Shown piece after piece: positions 1 to 7,231 of a DNA stretch of 23,415 nucleotides; the stretch's first letter is position 1, and the number at the start of each line of letters is the position of its first letter. The notes beneath the pieces are model-generated. The model saw only the letters and a list, made by a program, of their open reading frames with translations. It did no database searches and had not been told where the DNA came from. Source of the stretch: a virus; the IMG/VR virus record IMGVR_UViG_3300037284_000008, positions 1 to 23,415 of that record, one strand, 5' to 3'. A program made the position numbers and the translations under genes.

Positions 1-1734
1 TTCACCAAGTCGCTGTCCGCCGTTCGCTGCCCACGGCGCCCGAAACACGTGCCGGTCGCGGAGTGGCGCGCGTGGTGGGCGTCACTCGACGACGACGCGC
101 GGCGCGTGTACGGCGTGCAGCCCATGTTGACCGACGAAGGTTTCGCCCGCGTGATTGACTACTGCGAGAACGACGTCGTGATTCTTGCGGAAGCGTGGCC
201 GCGCCTCTCCGAGTGGCTGGACGTGGACGCCGACGCGGAGCGCGTCGACGCCGCCGTCAACGATCGCGGAGTGTGGTTCGACCGCGACCTCGCTCGGGCG
301 CTAATCGCGCATGACGCGCGCATCGGCGAGCAAGCTTGCGACGTCGCCGCCGCCGCGCTTGGCTGGACTGCGGACCGCGTGCGCGCCGCCGCGAACAGCC
401 CCGCGCAGTTCTGCGCCGCGACTGGGTCATCCGACGCGCAAGCGCTGACGGTCGAAACGCTAGACCATCCGCTAGCACGGGCGCGCGAAGCGCTGGCGTC
501 AATCGCAAGGGGCAAACTCGAGGCAGGGCTGCGGCTGGCGAACGACGACGGGCGGCTCCGCGACTCGCACCGGTACTACGGCGGCCATACGGGACGCTGG
601 TCGGGCCAAGGCGTGCAGACCCAGAACATGCCGCGCCCGGCAAAACACCTTGAGGACGTGGACACCGACGCGCTCGCCGACGCCGTGCTGGCGGGGGACG
701 TCGCTGACGCGGACATCGACGCGGACGTCGTGTCACTCCTCGTGCGCGCGGCGATCGCCGCCGCGCCCGGGTATGAGCTGGCGTGCGCTGACTTCGCGCA
801 GGTCGAGGGCCGCGCGTCCGCCTGGTTCGCGGGCGACGAAGACGCGGTGCGCGTCTACACGTCGGGCGCGGACCCGTACACGATCGCCGCCGAGCACATC
901 GCCGCCGTGTGCCCAATGCCTGCCGGTGTGAAGCCGCGCCAAATCGGCAAATGCGCGGAACTCGCTCTCGGCTACGGCGGAGGGCCCGGCGCTTTTGCCA
1001 AGATCGCGCAGGGCAACCGCGTCGACCTGTCCGCATTCAGCGGCGCGGACCGCCGGCGCATCGTTGACGCATGGCGCGACCTGCACGCGCCGATCGTGCG
1101 GTTCTGGTACGCCGCTGAGGCCGCGATGCGCAAAGCGATCGACGGCAGGCCGGCGTGGTGCAAGGCGTTTCAGTTCGTGCCGGGTGGCGCGGACGTCGCG
1201 TGCTTCCTCCCGTCGGGGCGACCGATCGTCTACAACGGTATCCGGCTGTCGCCGCAAGAGGGGCGAAAGCCGCGCATCACGTACCTGCCCGCGGGCGAGG
1301 ACGAGCAACGCGCCGCGCCGTACTGCCCCGACTGTATGCGGCGGCTCGCGCCGACGAAGTTCTGCGGCTGCGGCGCAGAGCTCCGCGGCCAGTCGTGCCC
1401 CCAGCACGGCAAGCCGGCGACGTCGTACCGCATGTGTCCCCAGCACGGTCTCGTTGAGGCCGCGTTGCGCGCCGATGTGTACGGCGGGAAGCTCGTCGAG
1501 AACATGGTGCAAGCGTACTGCCGCGACCTGATGGCGGACGCGCTCGTGCGCACTGAGGCCGCGGGGCTGCGCCCCGTGATGCACGTGCACGACGAAATTG
1601 TCTGCGAAGTGCCGGAGGGCACTGGACAAGAGGCGCTCGCCGAGTTACTACACGTGATGTCCACCCTGCCCGCGTGGGCCGCCGGCTTCCCGATTGGGGC
1701 CGACGGTTGGCACGGGCGACGTTACAGGAAATGA
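1..1734 (+). CDS. Family A DNA polymerase (PolA-like), 5' end beyond window
   Basis: The frame is open from base 1, so the true start lies upstream; the first in-window start-like codon is GTG at 49, but nothing supports it. The product is the phage replicative DNA polymerase. The end of a DnaQ-type 3'-5' exonuclease domain shows as an Exo III-like YCENDVVI near 160-183. The polymerase domain has the TGRWSG...QNMPRP signature (about 592-636), motif A DFAQVEGR (790-813), motif B with RQIGK and ELALGYGGG (937-981), and motif C HVHDEIV (1582-1602) carrying the catalytic Asp. A cysteine/histidine cluster (CxxC, CxC and two CPQH motifs, 1324-1448) is inserted between motifs B and C, just before the conserved YGGKLVENMVQA helix. 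It heads a tightly packed + strand cluster. The family assignment is secure; the role of the Cys cluster is unknown. Confidence 0.95.
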   Translation, partial: FTKSLSAVRCPRRPKHVPVAEWRAWWASLDDDARRVYGVQPMLTDEGFARVIDYCENDVVILAEAWPRLSEWLDVDADAERVDAAVNDRGVWFDRDLARALIAHDARIGEQACDVAAAALGWTADRVRAAANSPAQFCAATGSSDAQALTVETLDHPLARAREALASIARGKLEAGLRLANDDGRLRDSHRYYGGHTGRWSGQGVQTQNMPRPAKHLEDVDTDALADAVLAGDVADADIDADVVSLLVRAAIAAAPGYELACADFAQVEGRASAWFAGDEDAVRVYTSGADPYTIAAEHIAAVCPMPAGVKPRQIGKCAELALGYGGGPGAFAKIAQGNRVDLSAFSGADRRRIVDAWRDLHAPIVRFWYAAEAAMRKAIDGRPAWCKAFQFVPGGADVACFLPSGRPIVYNGIRLSPQEGRKPRITYLPAGEDEQRAAPYCPDCMRRLAPTKFCGCGAELRGQSCPQHGKPATSYRMCPQHGLVEAALRADVYGGKLVENMVQAYCRDLMADALVRTEAAGLRPVMHVHDEIVCEVPEGTGQEALAELLHVMSTLPAWAAGFPIGADGWHGRRYRK

Positions 1735-1746
1735 TTGGAGCAGAGC

Positions 1747-2061
1747 ATGGCGATTCCGGTAAGTTGGAGCTGCGTCACTATCAAAACACCCGCGGGCGCC
1801 TGCGCGCCCAAACCTCCCGCGTCGCTTGACGTTGAGCTGGCGTACGACGGCGCGGTCTACGTCGGCACGCTGACCCGCAAGCGCTCGCCGTTGCCTGAAA
1901 TGGCGGAGTGGGACGGCGACGAGATCGTATGGGACGACAAGCGCTACGCTGTATCCGAGGACGCGCGGTACGTGTACGCTAGCACGTCTGGGTGGGAGTC
2001 TAGCATCCTAATCACGCCGCTTTGGGTCATCGACGCATTCCGCGCGGAGGGGTTGCTGTGA
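1747..2061 (+). CDS. Hypothetical phage protein, 104 aa
   Basis: Function not recognised. A TTG at 1735 also opens this frame, but ATG 1747 is preceded by GGAG at 1737-1740 at a good ribosome-binding distance, so I start there. The protein is small, soluble-looking and rich in Trp, Tyr and Asp, with a probably beta-rich pattern (VELAYDGAVYVGTLTRK). No signal peptide or membrane segment is visible. It sits 12 bases after the polymerase stop and its own stop overlaps the GTG of the next gene, so it is probably cotranscribed and translationally coupled. Confidence 0.7.
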   Translation: MAIPVSWSCVTIKTPAGACAPKPPASLDVELAYDGAVYVGTLTRKRSPLPEMAEWDGDEIVWDDKRYAVSEDARYVYASTSGWESSILITPLWVIDAFRAEGLL

Positions 2062-2426
2062 CCTGGTTGGACGAAGCGACACTCAGCGAAGTGCGCGTAG
2101 CCCTGGGCGTGCGCGACGGCGAGACGACACTGAGCGCTGTGCGCCGAGTTGTCGCTGAGCGCGACGCCGCGAGGGCCGAGCGCGACGAGCTCGCCGCCGC
2201 ATGCGACGTGCTGCGCGGAATACTCGACGATGAGCCTCCGCTTGACGTCCACCAGACGCCGCACGCCGCCGCATGCGACGCTGCCGAAACGCTGCGCGAA
2301 GCGTGCGCCGCCGCTGTCAGCGCTAGCTTCTCGAACGACGCTGCCGAAGCGCTGACCGCCGCGCTGCAGCACGCGAACGTCGCGGTGCGCCTGTGCGAAG
2401 CTGCGCGGAAAGCCGAGGCGTCATGA
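2058..2426 (+). CDS. Hypothetical coiled-coil phage protein, 122 aa
   Basis: Function not recognised. Start taken as GTG 2058, which overlaps the upstream TGA (GTGA) and follows CGGAGGGG at 2044-2051; upstream TTG 2022 would overlap the previous gene by 40 bases. The middle (AERDAARAERDELAAACD) is strongly predicted helix and likely coiled coil. The second half carries loosely repeated Ala-rich segments (AACDVLRG, AACDAAETLREA, NDAAEALTAA), mirrored in a 17-base direct repeat at 2192-2208 and 2264-2280. Small proteins of this kind are common in phage metabolic clusters. Confidence 0.65.
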   Translation: MTWLDEATLSEVRVALGVRDGETTLSAVRRVVAERDAARAERDELAAACDVLRGILDDEPPLDVHQTPHAAACDAAETLREACAAAVSASFSNDAAEALTAALQHANVAVRLCEAARKAEAS

Positions 2427-2575
2427 CGCGCGACATCAAAGTTTTCCTGCTTTCGCTCGGGATCGTAGCCGGCTGGGTTGCGCTTTTGTACCTCAGCCCA
2501 GCGATGGCGCATGCAGCTAGCGCGGCAGCCTTCGGCTGGATGGCTGTAGGCTTCGCGCGGGACGTGCTGTCATGA
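2423..2575 (+). CDS. Small membrane protein, 50 aa
   Basis: Start chosen at ATG 2423, which overlaps the upstream TGA as ATGA and keeps this cluster's coupling pattern. After a short charged N-terminus (MTRDIK) comes a hydrophobic segment (VFLLSLGIVAGWVALLYL) and then a second, weaker one (AASAAAFGWMAVGFA), so one or two membrane spans are likely. Function unknown. Tiny membrane proteins in early/metabolic phage clusters can be host-takeover or exclusion proteins, but nothing here shows which. Its stop overlaps the next ATG. Confidence 0.6.
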   Translation: MTRDIKVFLLSLGIVAGWVALLYLSPAMAHAASAAAFGWMAVGFARDVLS

Positions 2576-2817
2576 TCCCCGCCCTAACCTACGCGGCGGC
2601 CGACATTGGCTGCGCCGACGCCCAACGACGAATCATCGACGCACTGGACCTGATCGTCACGTACGGCGGCGCTGACGGCGCGCACCATAAGGACTGGGTG
2701 CTGGATCAGGTTGCGCGTAAGCTTGCTGGACCGCACTACGAAGCGCTCGTCGCCGACGCCCGCGCGGGCGAAGACGGCCCGGCTACGTACAACTGGGACT
2801 GCGGGGTGGCACCATGA
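2572..2817 (+). CDS. Conserved phage hypothetical protein, 81 aa
   Basis: Starts at ATG 2572, overlapping the previous stop by four bases. The core pattern, a short helix (IIDALDLIVTYGG) then GAHHKDWVLDQVAR, an ALVADARAG segment and a final YNWDCGVAP, matches a small conserved protein I recall from many phage genomes, where a YGG...HHK.WV.DQ...L signature precedes a Gly/Asp-rich tail. No function is established to my knowledge. The paired His residues are compatible with metal binding, which is only a guess. It is coupled to the endonuclease gene downstream by an ATGA overlap. Confidence 0.7.
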   Translation: MIPALTYAAADIGCADAQRRIIDALDLIVTYGGADGAHHKDWVLDQVARKLAGPHYEALVADARAGEDGPATYNWDCGVAP

Positions 2818-3359
2818 ACTCGCTGCTCGCGATCGACCCGGGGTACGCCAAGCGCGGGCCGGGCTGCGCGTGCGCAATGTTCGTCGACCACCGCTTGACT
2901 AGCCTGTGGTACGAGCGCCCGTCGGGGCCGCGCCCCTTCCCCGCATGGCCCGCCGCTGTCGTGTGGGAACTACCCGAGGTGCGCCCACGCGAGGACGTCA
3001 GCCCGAGCAAGGCGAACACGCTGGTGCGGCTAGCTGCCGAAGGCGCGTTGCTCGCGGGGTTGTACGCGGCGGCGCGCAGCGCTGAGGTGCGAGCCGCCGC
3101 GCCGACTGAGTGGAAAGGCAGCAAAGCCAAGCCCGTGCACCACGGCCGCGTACTGGCGGAGCTCGACGAAGCGGAGCTCGACGTCGTCGTCGATGTGTGC
3201 GGCGCCGACACCGTCGAGCGCGTCCAAGCGGCCAAGCGCGCGGGCGGGCTCGACCGTTGGGCGAAGGCCGGCGCCGCGTACTACGGGCGTTGGGACGGGC
3301 ACAATGCGCTCGACGCTGTGGGCCTGGGGCTATGGCAACTGGGAAGAATGCCGCGGTGA
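2814..3359 (+). CDS. RuvC-like Holliday junction endonuclease
   Basis: A 181-residue protein with the RNase H fold layout of phage RuvC-like resolvases. It begins MNSLLAIDPGYAKRG, the first strand with a catalytic Asp; a central acidic position lies in VVWELPEVRPRE; and the last helix HNALDAVGLGLWQLG supplies the final Asp. Family members resolve branched DNA, as needed for phage replication and before packaging. ATG 2814 overlaps the upstream TGA. The region after the second motif (EWKGSKAKPVHHGRVLAEL, then VVVDVCGADTVERV) is somewhat atypical, so another RuvC-fold nuclease is possible. Confidence 0.8.
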   Translation: MNSLLAIDPGYAKRGPGCACAMFVDHRLTSLWYERPSGPRPFPAWPAAVVWELPEVRPREDVSPSKANTLVRLAAEGALLAGLYAAARSAEVRAAAPTEWKGSKAKPVHHGRVLAELDEAELDVVVDVCGADTVERVQAAKRAGGLDRWAKAGAAYYGRWDGHNALDAVGLGLWQLGRMPR

Positions 3360-3550
3360 AGGACCGCGTCCAGCACTACCTCGAGCGCGGCCGTCGCGAG
3401 CGGCGCCTGGACTGGCTGCAGGTTGCCGCGGACGCGATGGCTGCGCGTTTACCGAAGAGTTACGAGCCAAGGAATTTCGACGCGATCGGCGCGTACTACA
3501 CCCTGAAAGACGAGATCGTGGCCGTCGTGCAGAGCTGGCCGCGCGGCTAG
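3356..3550 (+). CDS. Hypothetical phage protein, 64 aa
   Basis: Function not recognised. I choose GTG 3356 because it forms a GTGA overlap with the endonuclease stop and lies 9 bases after GGGAAG (3341-3346); ATG 3332 in the same frame would give 72 residues and is the alternative. The product is a basic helix-rich N-terminus (YLERGRRERRLDWLQ) followed by a segment with aromatic residues (FDAIGAYYTLKDEIVAVVQ). It could be a small DNA-binding or accessory protein; nothing decides this. Confidence 0.6.
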   Translation: MKDRVQHYLERGRRERRLDWLQVAADAMAARLPKSYEPRNFDAIGAYYTLKDEIVAVVQSWPRG

Positions 3551-3566
3551 ATTGGAGCAACACCCC

Positions 3567-4166
3567 ATGTTTTCGATCGACCCTGAGTTCCGAGCATTCA
3601 TTCCACCGCTGACTGACGACGAGCGCACCAAGCTCGAGGCGTCTCTCGTCGCCGCTGGCCGCGCGCGCGATCCGCTAACTGTCTGGCGGGGCGGCGGTGA
3701 GGGCGGCGCGGACGTGCTGCTCGACGGGCACAACCGTTACGAAATCTGCACTCGGCTAGGGTTGCCGTTCGAAGCCGAGGCGATTGAACTGCCCGACCGC
3801 GCTGCCGCCATGGCGTGGATGTTCGAGCATCAGCTGGCGAGGCGGAACTTGTCGCGGGCGCAGCGGGTGGCGATCGCCGTGCTGCACGGCCTCGAGGCTC
3901 CACCCGGCGTGGCGGCGAACTTGGCTCGCAAAATGGCCGAAGACGAGGACGGGCGCCGCCGCTTGGGGTTTGTCGTCGCGGGCAAGCTGCGGTCGGTGCA
4001 GGCGGCTCATACTGACTGGAGCCGCGCTCGCGGCGAGGGCAAGCCGAAGCGCCGGCGCCGGCTGTCGATAGAGGACGCAATCGCAGCCACCGCAAGGCTA
4101 AGCCCCGAGGACAAGCTGGCACTTGCCGAACGGCTGGTGCTGGAAGCAGAGGCTTCCAATGGGTAA
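3567..4166 (+). CDS. ParB-like nuclease-fold protein
   Basis: The 199-residue product starts at ATG 3567 after GGAG (3554-3557); TTG 3552 is a weaker alternative. The N-terminal half has the ParB/Srx fold pattern: FIPPLTDDERTKLEASLVA, then DPLTVWRG, a VLLDGHNRYEICTRLG segment with the GHNRYEI box (ParB box II is GHRR-like), then a helix with LARRNLSRAQR. This domain binds DNA and in some relatives hydrolyses CTP or cuts DNA. The C-terminus has a basic KRRRR stretch and a final helix (SPEDKLALAERL). No ParA partner is in the window, so a phage regulatory or nuclease role is more likely than partition. The 3' end overlaps the repeat-protein gene by eight bases. Confidence 0.8.
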   Translation: MFSIDPEFRAFIPPLTDDERTKLEASLVAAGRARDPLTVWRGGGEGGADVLLDGHNRYEICTRLGLPFEAEAIELPDRAAAMAWMFEHQLARRNLSRAQRVAIAVLHGLEAPPGVAANLARKMAEDEDGRRRLGFVVAGKLRSVQAAHTDWSRARGEGKPKRRRRLSIEDAIAATARLSPEDKLALAERLVLEAEASNG

Positions 4167-4941
4167 GCGCGTCGCCGAGATGACGCCCGAAGAGCGCGAA
4201 CGGAAGCGCGAACGCAATCGTCAGTACCGCGCTTCGATGACCGACGAAGAGCGAGAGCGAGAGCGAGAGCGCCGGCGCCGTTACTACGCGGAGATGACCG
4301 ACGAACAGCGCGAACGGAAGCGCGAACGGGAGCGCGAACGGGAGCGCGAGCGGAAGCCCGATTACAACCGCCGGCGCCGCGCCTCGATGACCGACGAGCA
4401 GCGCGAGCGAGAGCGCGAGTATCAGCGCTGGCGCCGCGCCTCGATGACCGACGAAGAGCGCGAGCGGCAACGCGAATGGGCGCGCGAGTACCGGCGCCGC
4501 CACTACGCCTCTATGACCGACGAGGAGCGCGAGCGGAGGCGCGAGTACAACCGCCGCTACCGCGCCTCTATGACCGACGAGGAGCGCGAGCGGAGGCGCG
4601 AGTACAACCGCCGCTACCACGCCTCGATGACCAACGAACAGCGCGAACGGAAGCGTGAGTACGAGCGCCGCCGCCACCGCGCATCTATGACCGACGAACA
4701 GCGCGAACGCGAGCGCGAGCGCGAGCGCCGCGCCTCTATGACCGACGAACAGCGTGAACGTGAGCGAGAGCGCGATCGCCAGCGCCGCGCCTCTATGACC
4801 GACGAACAGCGTGAACGTGAGCGAGAGCGCAGTCGCCGGCGCTACGCGATGATGACCGACGAACAGCGCGAGCGGAAGCGTGAGTACGAGCGCGAGTACC
4901 AGCGCCGCCGCTACCACGCCAAGAAAGGCAACAACCCATGA
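4159..4941 (+). CDS. Arg/Glu-rich tandem-repeat protein, 260 aa
   Basis: Start taken at ATG 4159, which overlaps the ParB-like gene by eight bases; an upstream in-frame ATG at 4123 would lie deep inside that gene. After seven residues the whole protein is about twelve copies of a roughly 19-23-residue unit of the form MTDEQRERxREYxRRYRAS, ending in KKGNNP. Such alternating Glu/Arg sequence predicts one long charged helix (ER-type single alpha-helix or coiled coil), net basic. Similar MTPE/MTDE-Arg-rich repeats occur in phage and other genomes without a firm function that I know of. DNA/RNA binding or a molecular spacer are possibilities only. Adjacent units are nearly identical in DNA, so copy number probably changes quickly. 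Confidence 0.75.
   Translation: MGKRVAEMTPEERERKRERNRQYRASMTDEERERERERRRRYYAEMTDEQRERKRERERERERERKPDYNRRRRASMTDEQREREREYQRWRRASMTDEERERQREWAREYRRRHYASMTDEERERRREYNRRYRASMTDEERERRREYNRRYHASMTNEQRERKREYERRRHRASMTDEQRERERERERRASMTDEQRERERERDRQRRASMTDEQRERERERSRRRYAMMTDEQRERKREYEREYQRRRYHAKKGNNP
4180..4925 (+). repeat. In-frame tandem repeats, mostly 57-69 bp units, about 12 copies
   Basis: Units begin at successive ATGACC(G/C)A codons, e.g. 4513, 4570, 4627, 4738, 4795 and 4852. The 57-bp spacing between 4513 and 4570, and between 4738 and 4795, is exact, and the first pair is identical over about 55 bases (4506-4560 versus 4563-4617). Other units vary by insertion of extra RE codons. The repeat encodes the body of the Arg/Glu-rich protein. 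Confidence 0.85.
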
Positions 4942-6092
4942 CACCCGCCGAAATCAAAGCCCGCATCGCAGCACTCAGAGACCCGCCCTTCGCGCCCGTC
5001 CCCGACGGTTTCGCCGTGCGCGGCGTGAGCTCTACCGTCAACGCCGACGGCGAAGTCACAGCCCAGTCCGTCAAAGCGCAGCCCGAGGGCCCTGTCGAGA
5101 CGCTCGAGCAAGCGCGCCCCGACGGGCACCTTGTCAAGGGCGTCAGCACTCTGCTCGGCCCCGACGGGCAGGTTCGCGCGCAATGGGTCAAGACCAAGCA
5201 AGAGGACCGCGATCGCTGGGCTGCATGGGAAGCCGCAGCGCACGCGGTGCTAGAGGCGCATGCTGTGCCTGGCGCTGTCGAGCCCGCGCCCACGCCCGCT
5301 GCGACTGACCCCGACACCATGACGGCCTACGTGATCGGCGACGCGCATATCGGCATGCTCAGCTGGGCGCCTGAGACCGGCGCTAGCTGGGACATCAAGC
5401 GCGCGGAGCGCGTCATGTGCGAGGCGATCGACCACCTGTTCGCGGTTGCGCCTAACAGCGGGCTCGCGCTGATCGAGAACCTCGGCGACCTGCAGCACGC
5501 CGACACGCCGCGCAACGTCACGCCGGAGGGCGGCAACCCGCTCGACGTGGACGGACGCGACGTGCGCGTGCGCGAGGCAGTGATCCGTATCTGCCGGTAC
5601 TACATTGACCGCGCGTTGGAGAAGCACGACCGCGTCATCTTCGTCAACCAGCCCGGCAATCACGACCCCTACGCGAGCGTCTGGCTAGGGCTGCTACTCC
5701 GCACGGCGTACGAGCGTGAGCCCCGCGTCGAGATTGACACGAGCCCCGCGCCTCGCCGTGTGACGGAGTTCGGCCAGAACCTGATCATGACGACGCACAA
5801 GCCGCAGGCCAGCGAGGACCTGGGGCACGTGTTCGCCGCAGAGTACGCCGAGCAGTGGGGGCGCACGTCGCACCGCACAGTTCACGCCGGGCATGTCCAC
5901 CACAAGTCGAGCAAAGAGCGCCCCGGCTTCGACGTCGAGACGTTCGGCATCCTGGCGCCGCGCGACGCATGGCACGCGGGCCGCGGGTACCTAGCGCAAC
6001 GCCGCATGCAGGCTATCGTGTACCACCGCCAGCACGGCGAGGACGCGCGTTTCACGTTCCACGTAAGCAGGATCGGAGTGACGAATGACTGA
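4938..6092 (+). CDS. Calcineurin-like metallophosphoesterase
   Basis: The 384-residue product starts at ATG 4938 (ATGA overlap). All five metal-binding blocks of the calcineurin-like family are present: GDAHIG (D135, H137), LGDLQHAD (D184), PGNHDPY (N241, H242), TTHK (H287) and HAGHVHHK (H319, H321). Phage members are often annotated as DNA-repair exonuclease-like or phosphatase proteins; the substrate cannot be read from sequence. The N-terminal 125 residues lie outside the catalytic domain and contain a duplicated motif, VRGVSSTVNADGEVTAQSVK (residues 27-46) and VKGVSTLLGPDGQVRAQWVK (66-85). A Pro/Ala-rich linker (about 110-127) joins it to the enzyme. Phosphodiesterase/nuclease activity on DNA is a reasonable inference from its neighbours. 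Confidence 0.88.
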   Translation: MTPAEIKARIAALRDPPFAPVPDGFAVRGVSSTVNADGEVTAQSVKAQPEGPVETLEQARPDGHLVKGVSTLLGPDGQVRAQWVKTKQEDRDRWAAWEAAAHAVLEAHAVPGAVEPAPTPAATDPDTMTAYVIGDAHIGMLSWAPETGASWDIKRAERVMCEAIDHLFAVAPNSGLALIENLGDLQHADTPRNVTPEGGNPLDVDGRDVRVREAVIRICRYYIDRALEKHDRVIFVNQPGNHDPYASVWLGLLLRTAYEREPRVEIDTSPAPRRVTEFGQNLIMTTHKPQASEDLGHVFAAEYAEQWGRTSHRTVHAGHVHHKSSKERPGFDVETFGILAPRDAWHAGRGYLAQRRMQAIVYHRQHGEDARFTFHVSRIGVTND

Positions 6093-6525
6093 CCACGACC
6101 CCATCAACCGCCCGAGCCACTACACGCAGCACCCGAGCGGGATTGAATGCATCACCATCACGGAGCATTTCAATTTCTGCATCGGCAACGCGATCAAATA
6201 CCTCTGGCGCGCGGGGCTGAAAGGCGACGCGGTCGAGGACCTGCGCAAGGCGTGTTGGTACGTCGAGCGCGAGATCGCGCGGCGGACGGGCGCTGAGTGG
6301 CGGTTCGACGGCAACGAGCCCCCGCCGGTCGATCTGCCCGACGGGATGAGATGGCATCGCAACTCCATTGACGGCGACTGGGAAGTGCACCACGGGACGA
6401 GGCGCGTGGGGTACGCGCGGCCCGGGTTCTGGGTTGTGGGTGAAGCCCACGAGAGTCCGCGCACGTTCGGGTGCGATGAGACGGGGGAAGCCGCCTGCCG
6501 TGCGCTAGCAGAGGCGCTGCGATGA
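6085..6525 (+). CDS. DUF3310 family protein
   Basis: A 146-residue protein overlapping the phosphoesterase by eight bases. Residues 6-66 match the DUF3310 pattern common in phages: INRPSHYTQ, then IECITITEHFNFCIGNAIKYLWR, and LRKACWYVEREI. The family is sometimes labelled nucleotide kinase-like, but its activity is not well established as far as I know; the conserved His and Glu positions resemble MazG-type or nucleotide-handling helical proteins. The C-terminal 75 residues (from about TGAEWRFDG) are an additional Trp- and Gly-rich segment outside the usual domain, which I do not recognise. Confidence 0.8.
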   Translation: MTDHDPINRPSHYTQHPSGIECITITEHFNFCIGNAIKYLWRAGLKGDAVEDLRKACWYVEREIARRTGAEWRFDGNEPPPVDLPDGMRWHRNSIDGDWEVHHGTRRVGYARPGFWVVGEAHESPRTFGCDETGEAACRALAEALR

Positions 6526-6752
6526 TCGTCCACACTGAATCTGGCTCCCGCTACGAGCTGGACACCAAAGAGCGGCGCGCGCGCAAGCTCACCGGCGCAC
6601 ACACTGAGATGACCGCCGACGGCTGGCGCGACTACCGCGTCGTGTTCGGGCCGACGCTTGGCCATTCAATGCTCATCGTCTGGCGCGCGCCCGGCAAGCT
6701 CTGCGGCGACCGCGGGACGCAAACGTCGCGGGTCACGTGGGTGGAGCGGTGA
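6522..6752 (+). CDS. Hypothetical phage protein, 76 aa
   Basis: Starts at ATG 6522 with an ATGA overlap. The sequence opens MIVHTESGSRYELD, followed by KERRARKLTG, and later GHSMLIVWRAPGK, a beta-rich pattern that resembles small conserved proteins in actinobacterial and other phages in which a TxSGS.Y..D opening is followed by a LLIVWR strand. No function is known to me. Its stop overlaps the methyltransferase start. Confidence 0.65.
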   Translation: MIVHTESGSRYELDTKERRARKLTGAHTEMTADGWRDYRVVFGPTLGHSMLIVWRAPGKLCGDRGTQTSRVTWVER

Positions 6753-7231
6753 GCGGCGCGGCGTACCACCGCGGAGCGTCAGCGCAAGCCGTCGCCACGC
6801 CTCGCGAATTGATCGACGCCGTCGAAGCGCGCTTCGGTGAGCTGACGCTGGACCTCGCCGCCGACGCGACGAACGCCATCGTCGATTGCCACTTCGGGTC
6901 AGGCTCACCAGTAGCGACTGACGCGCTCGCGGCAGATTGGCGGGGCTTCGACTGGCCCGGGCTGTGGTGGCTGAACCCGCCGTTTGCGAAGATCGCGCCG
7001 TGGGTCGAGAAGTGCGCGACGTCGGGGCGCAGCATCGTCGCACTACTGCCCGCTAGCGTGGGCAGCGAGTGGTTCGCCAGCTACGTGCTCGACGCCGCCG
7101 ACGTGTACTTCCTCCGCCCGCGCGTGACGTTCGCGGGGCACTCGCAGCCGTACCCGCGTGACTTGATGCTCGCGCACTACTCAACGCGCCGCGCGCCTGC
7201 GACGGTGCAGTCTTGGCGGTGGAAGCCGTGA
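6749..7231 (+). CDS. Phage Dam-type DNA N6-adenine methyltransferase
   Basis: The 160-residue product starts at GTG 6749 (GTGA overlap); GTG 6737 in frame is an alternative. It fits the short phage Dam family: an N-terminal ATPRELIDAVEARFG segment, a TLDLAAD strand in the SAM-binding region, the catalytic motif IV variant WWLNPPF (N76-F79, in place of DPPY), and a C-terminal VYFLRPRVTFAG block. It transfers methyl from SAM to adenine in DNA. No matching restriction enzyme is nearby, so the likely role is protecting phage DNA from host restriction or marking replicated DNA. The recognition site cannot be told from sequence. Confidence 0.88.
   Translation: MSGAAYHRGASAQAVATPRELIDAVEARFGELTLDLAADATNAIVDCHFGSGSPVATDALAADWRGFDWPGLWWLNPPFAKIAPWVEKCATSGRSIVALLPASVGSEWFASYVLDAADVYFLRPRVTFAGHSQPYPRDLMLAHYSTRRAPATVQSWRWKP

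Noticed and set aside
733-1629. 298-codon minus-strand open frame inside the polymerase gene
   Set aside because: Antisense shadow of a gene with all polymerase motifs.
2192-2280. 17-base direct repeat as a possible origin iteron
   Set aside because: Only two copies, both inside an Ala-rich coding region where repeated codons explain it.
3598-4944. 448-codon minus-strand open frame opposite the ParB-like and repeat genes
   Set aside because: Its hydrophobic repeats (LFVGHRG) are the reverse complement of the MTDEQRE repeat; it crosses two well-supported + strand genes and has no ribosome-binding or family support.
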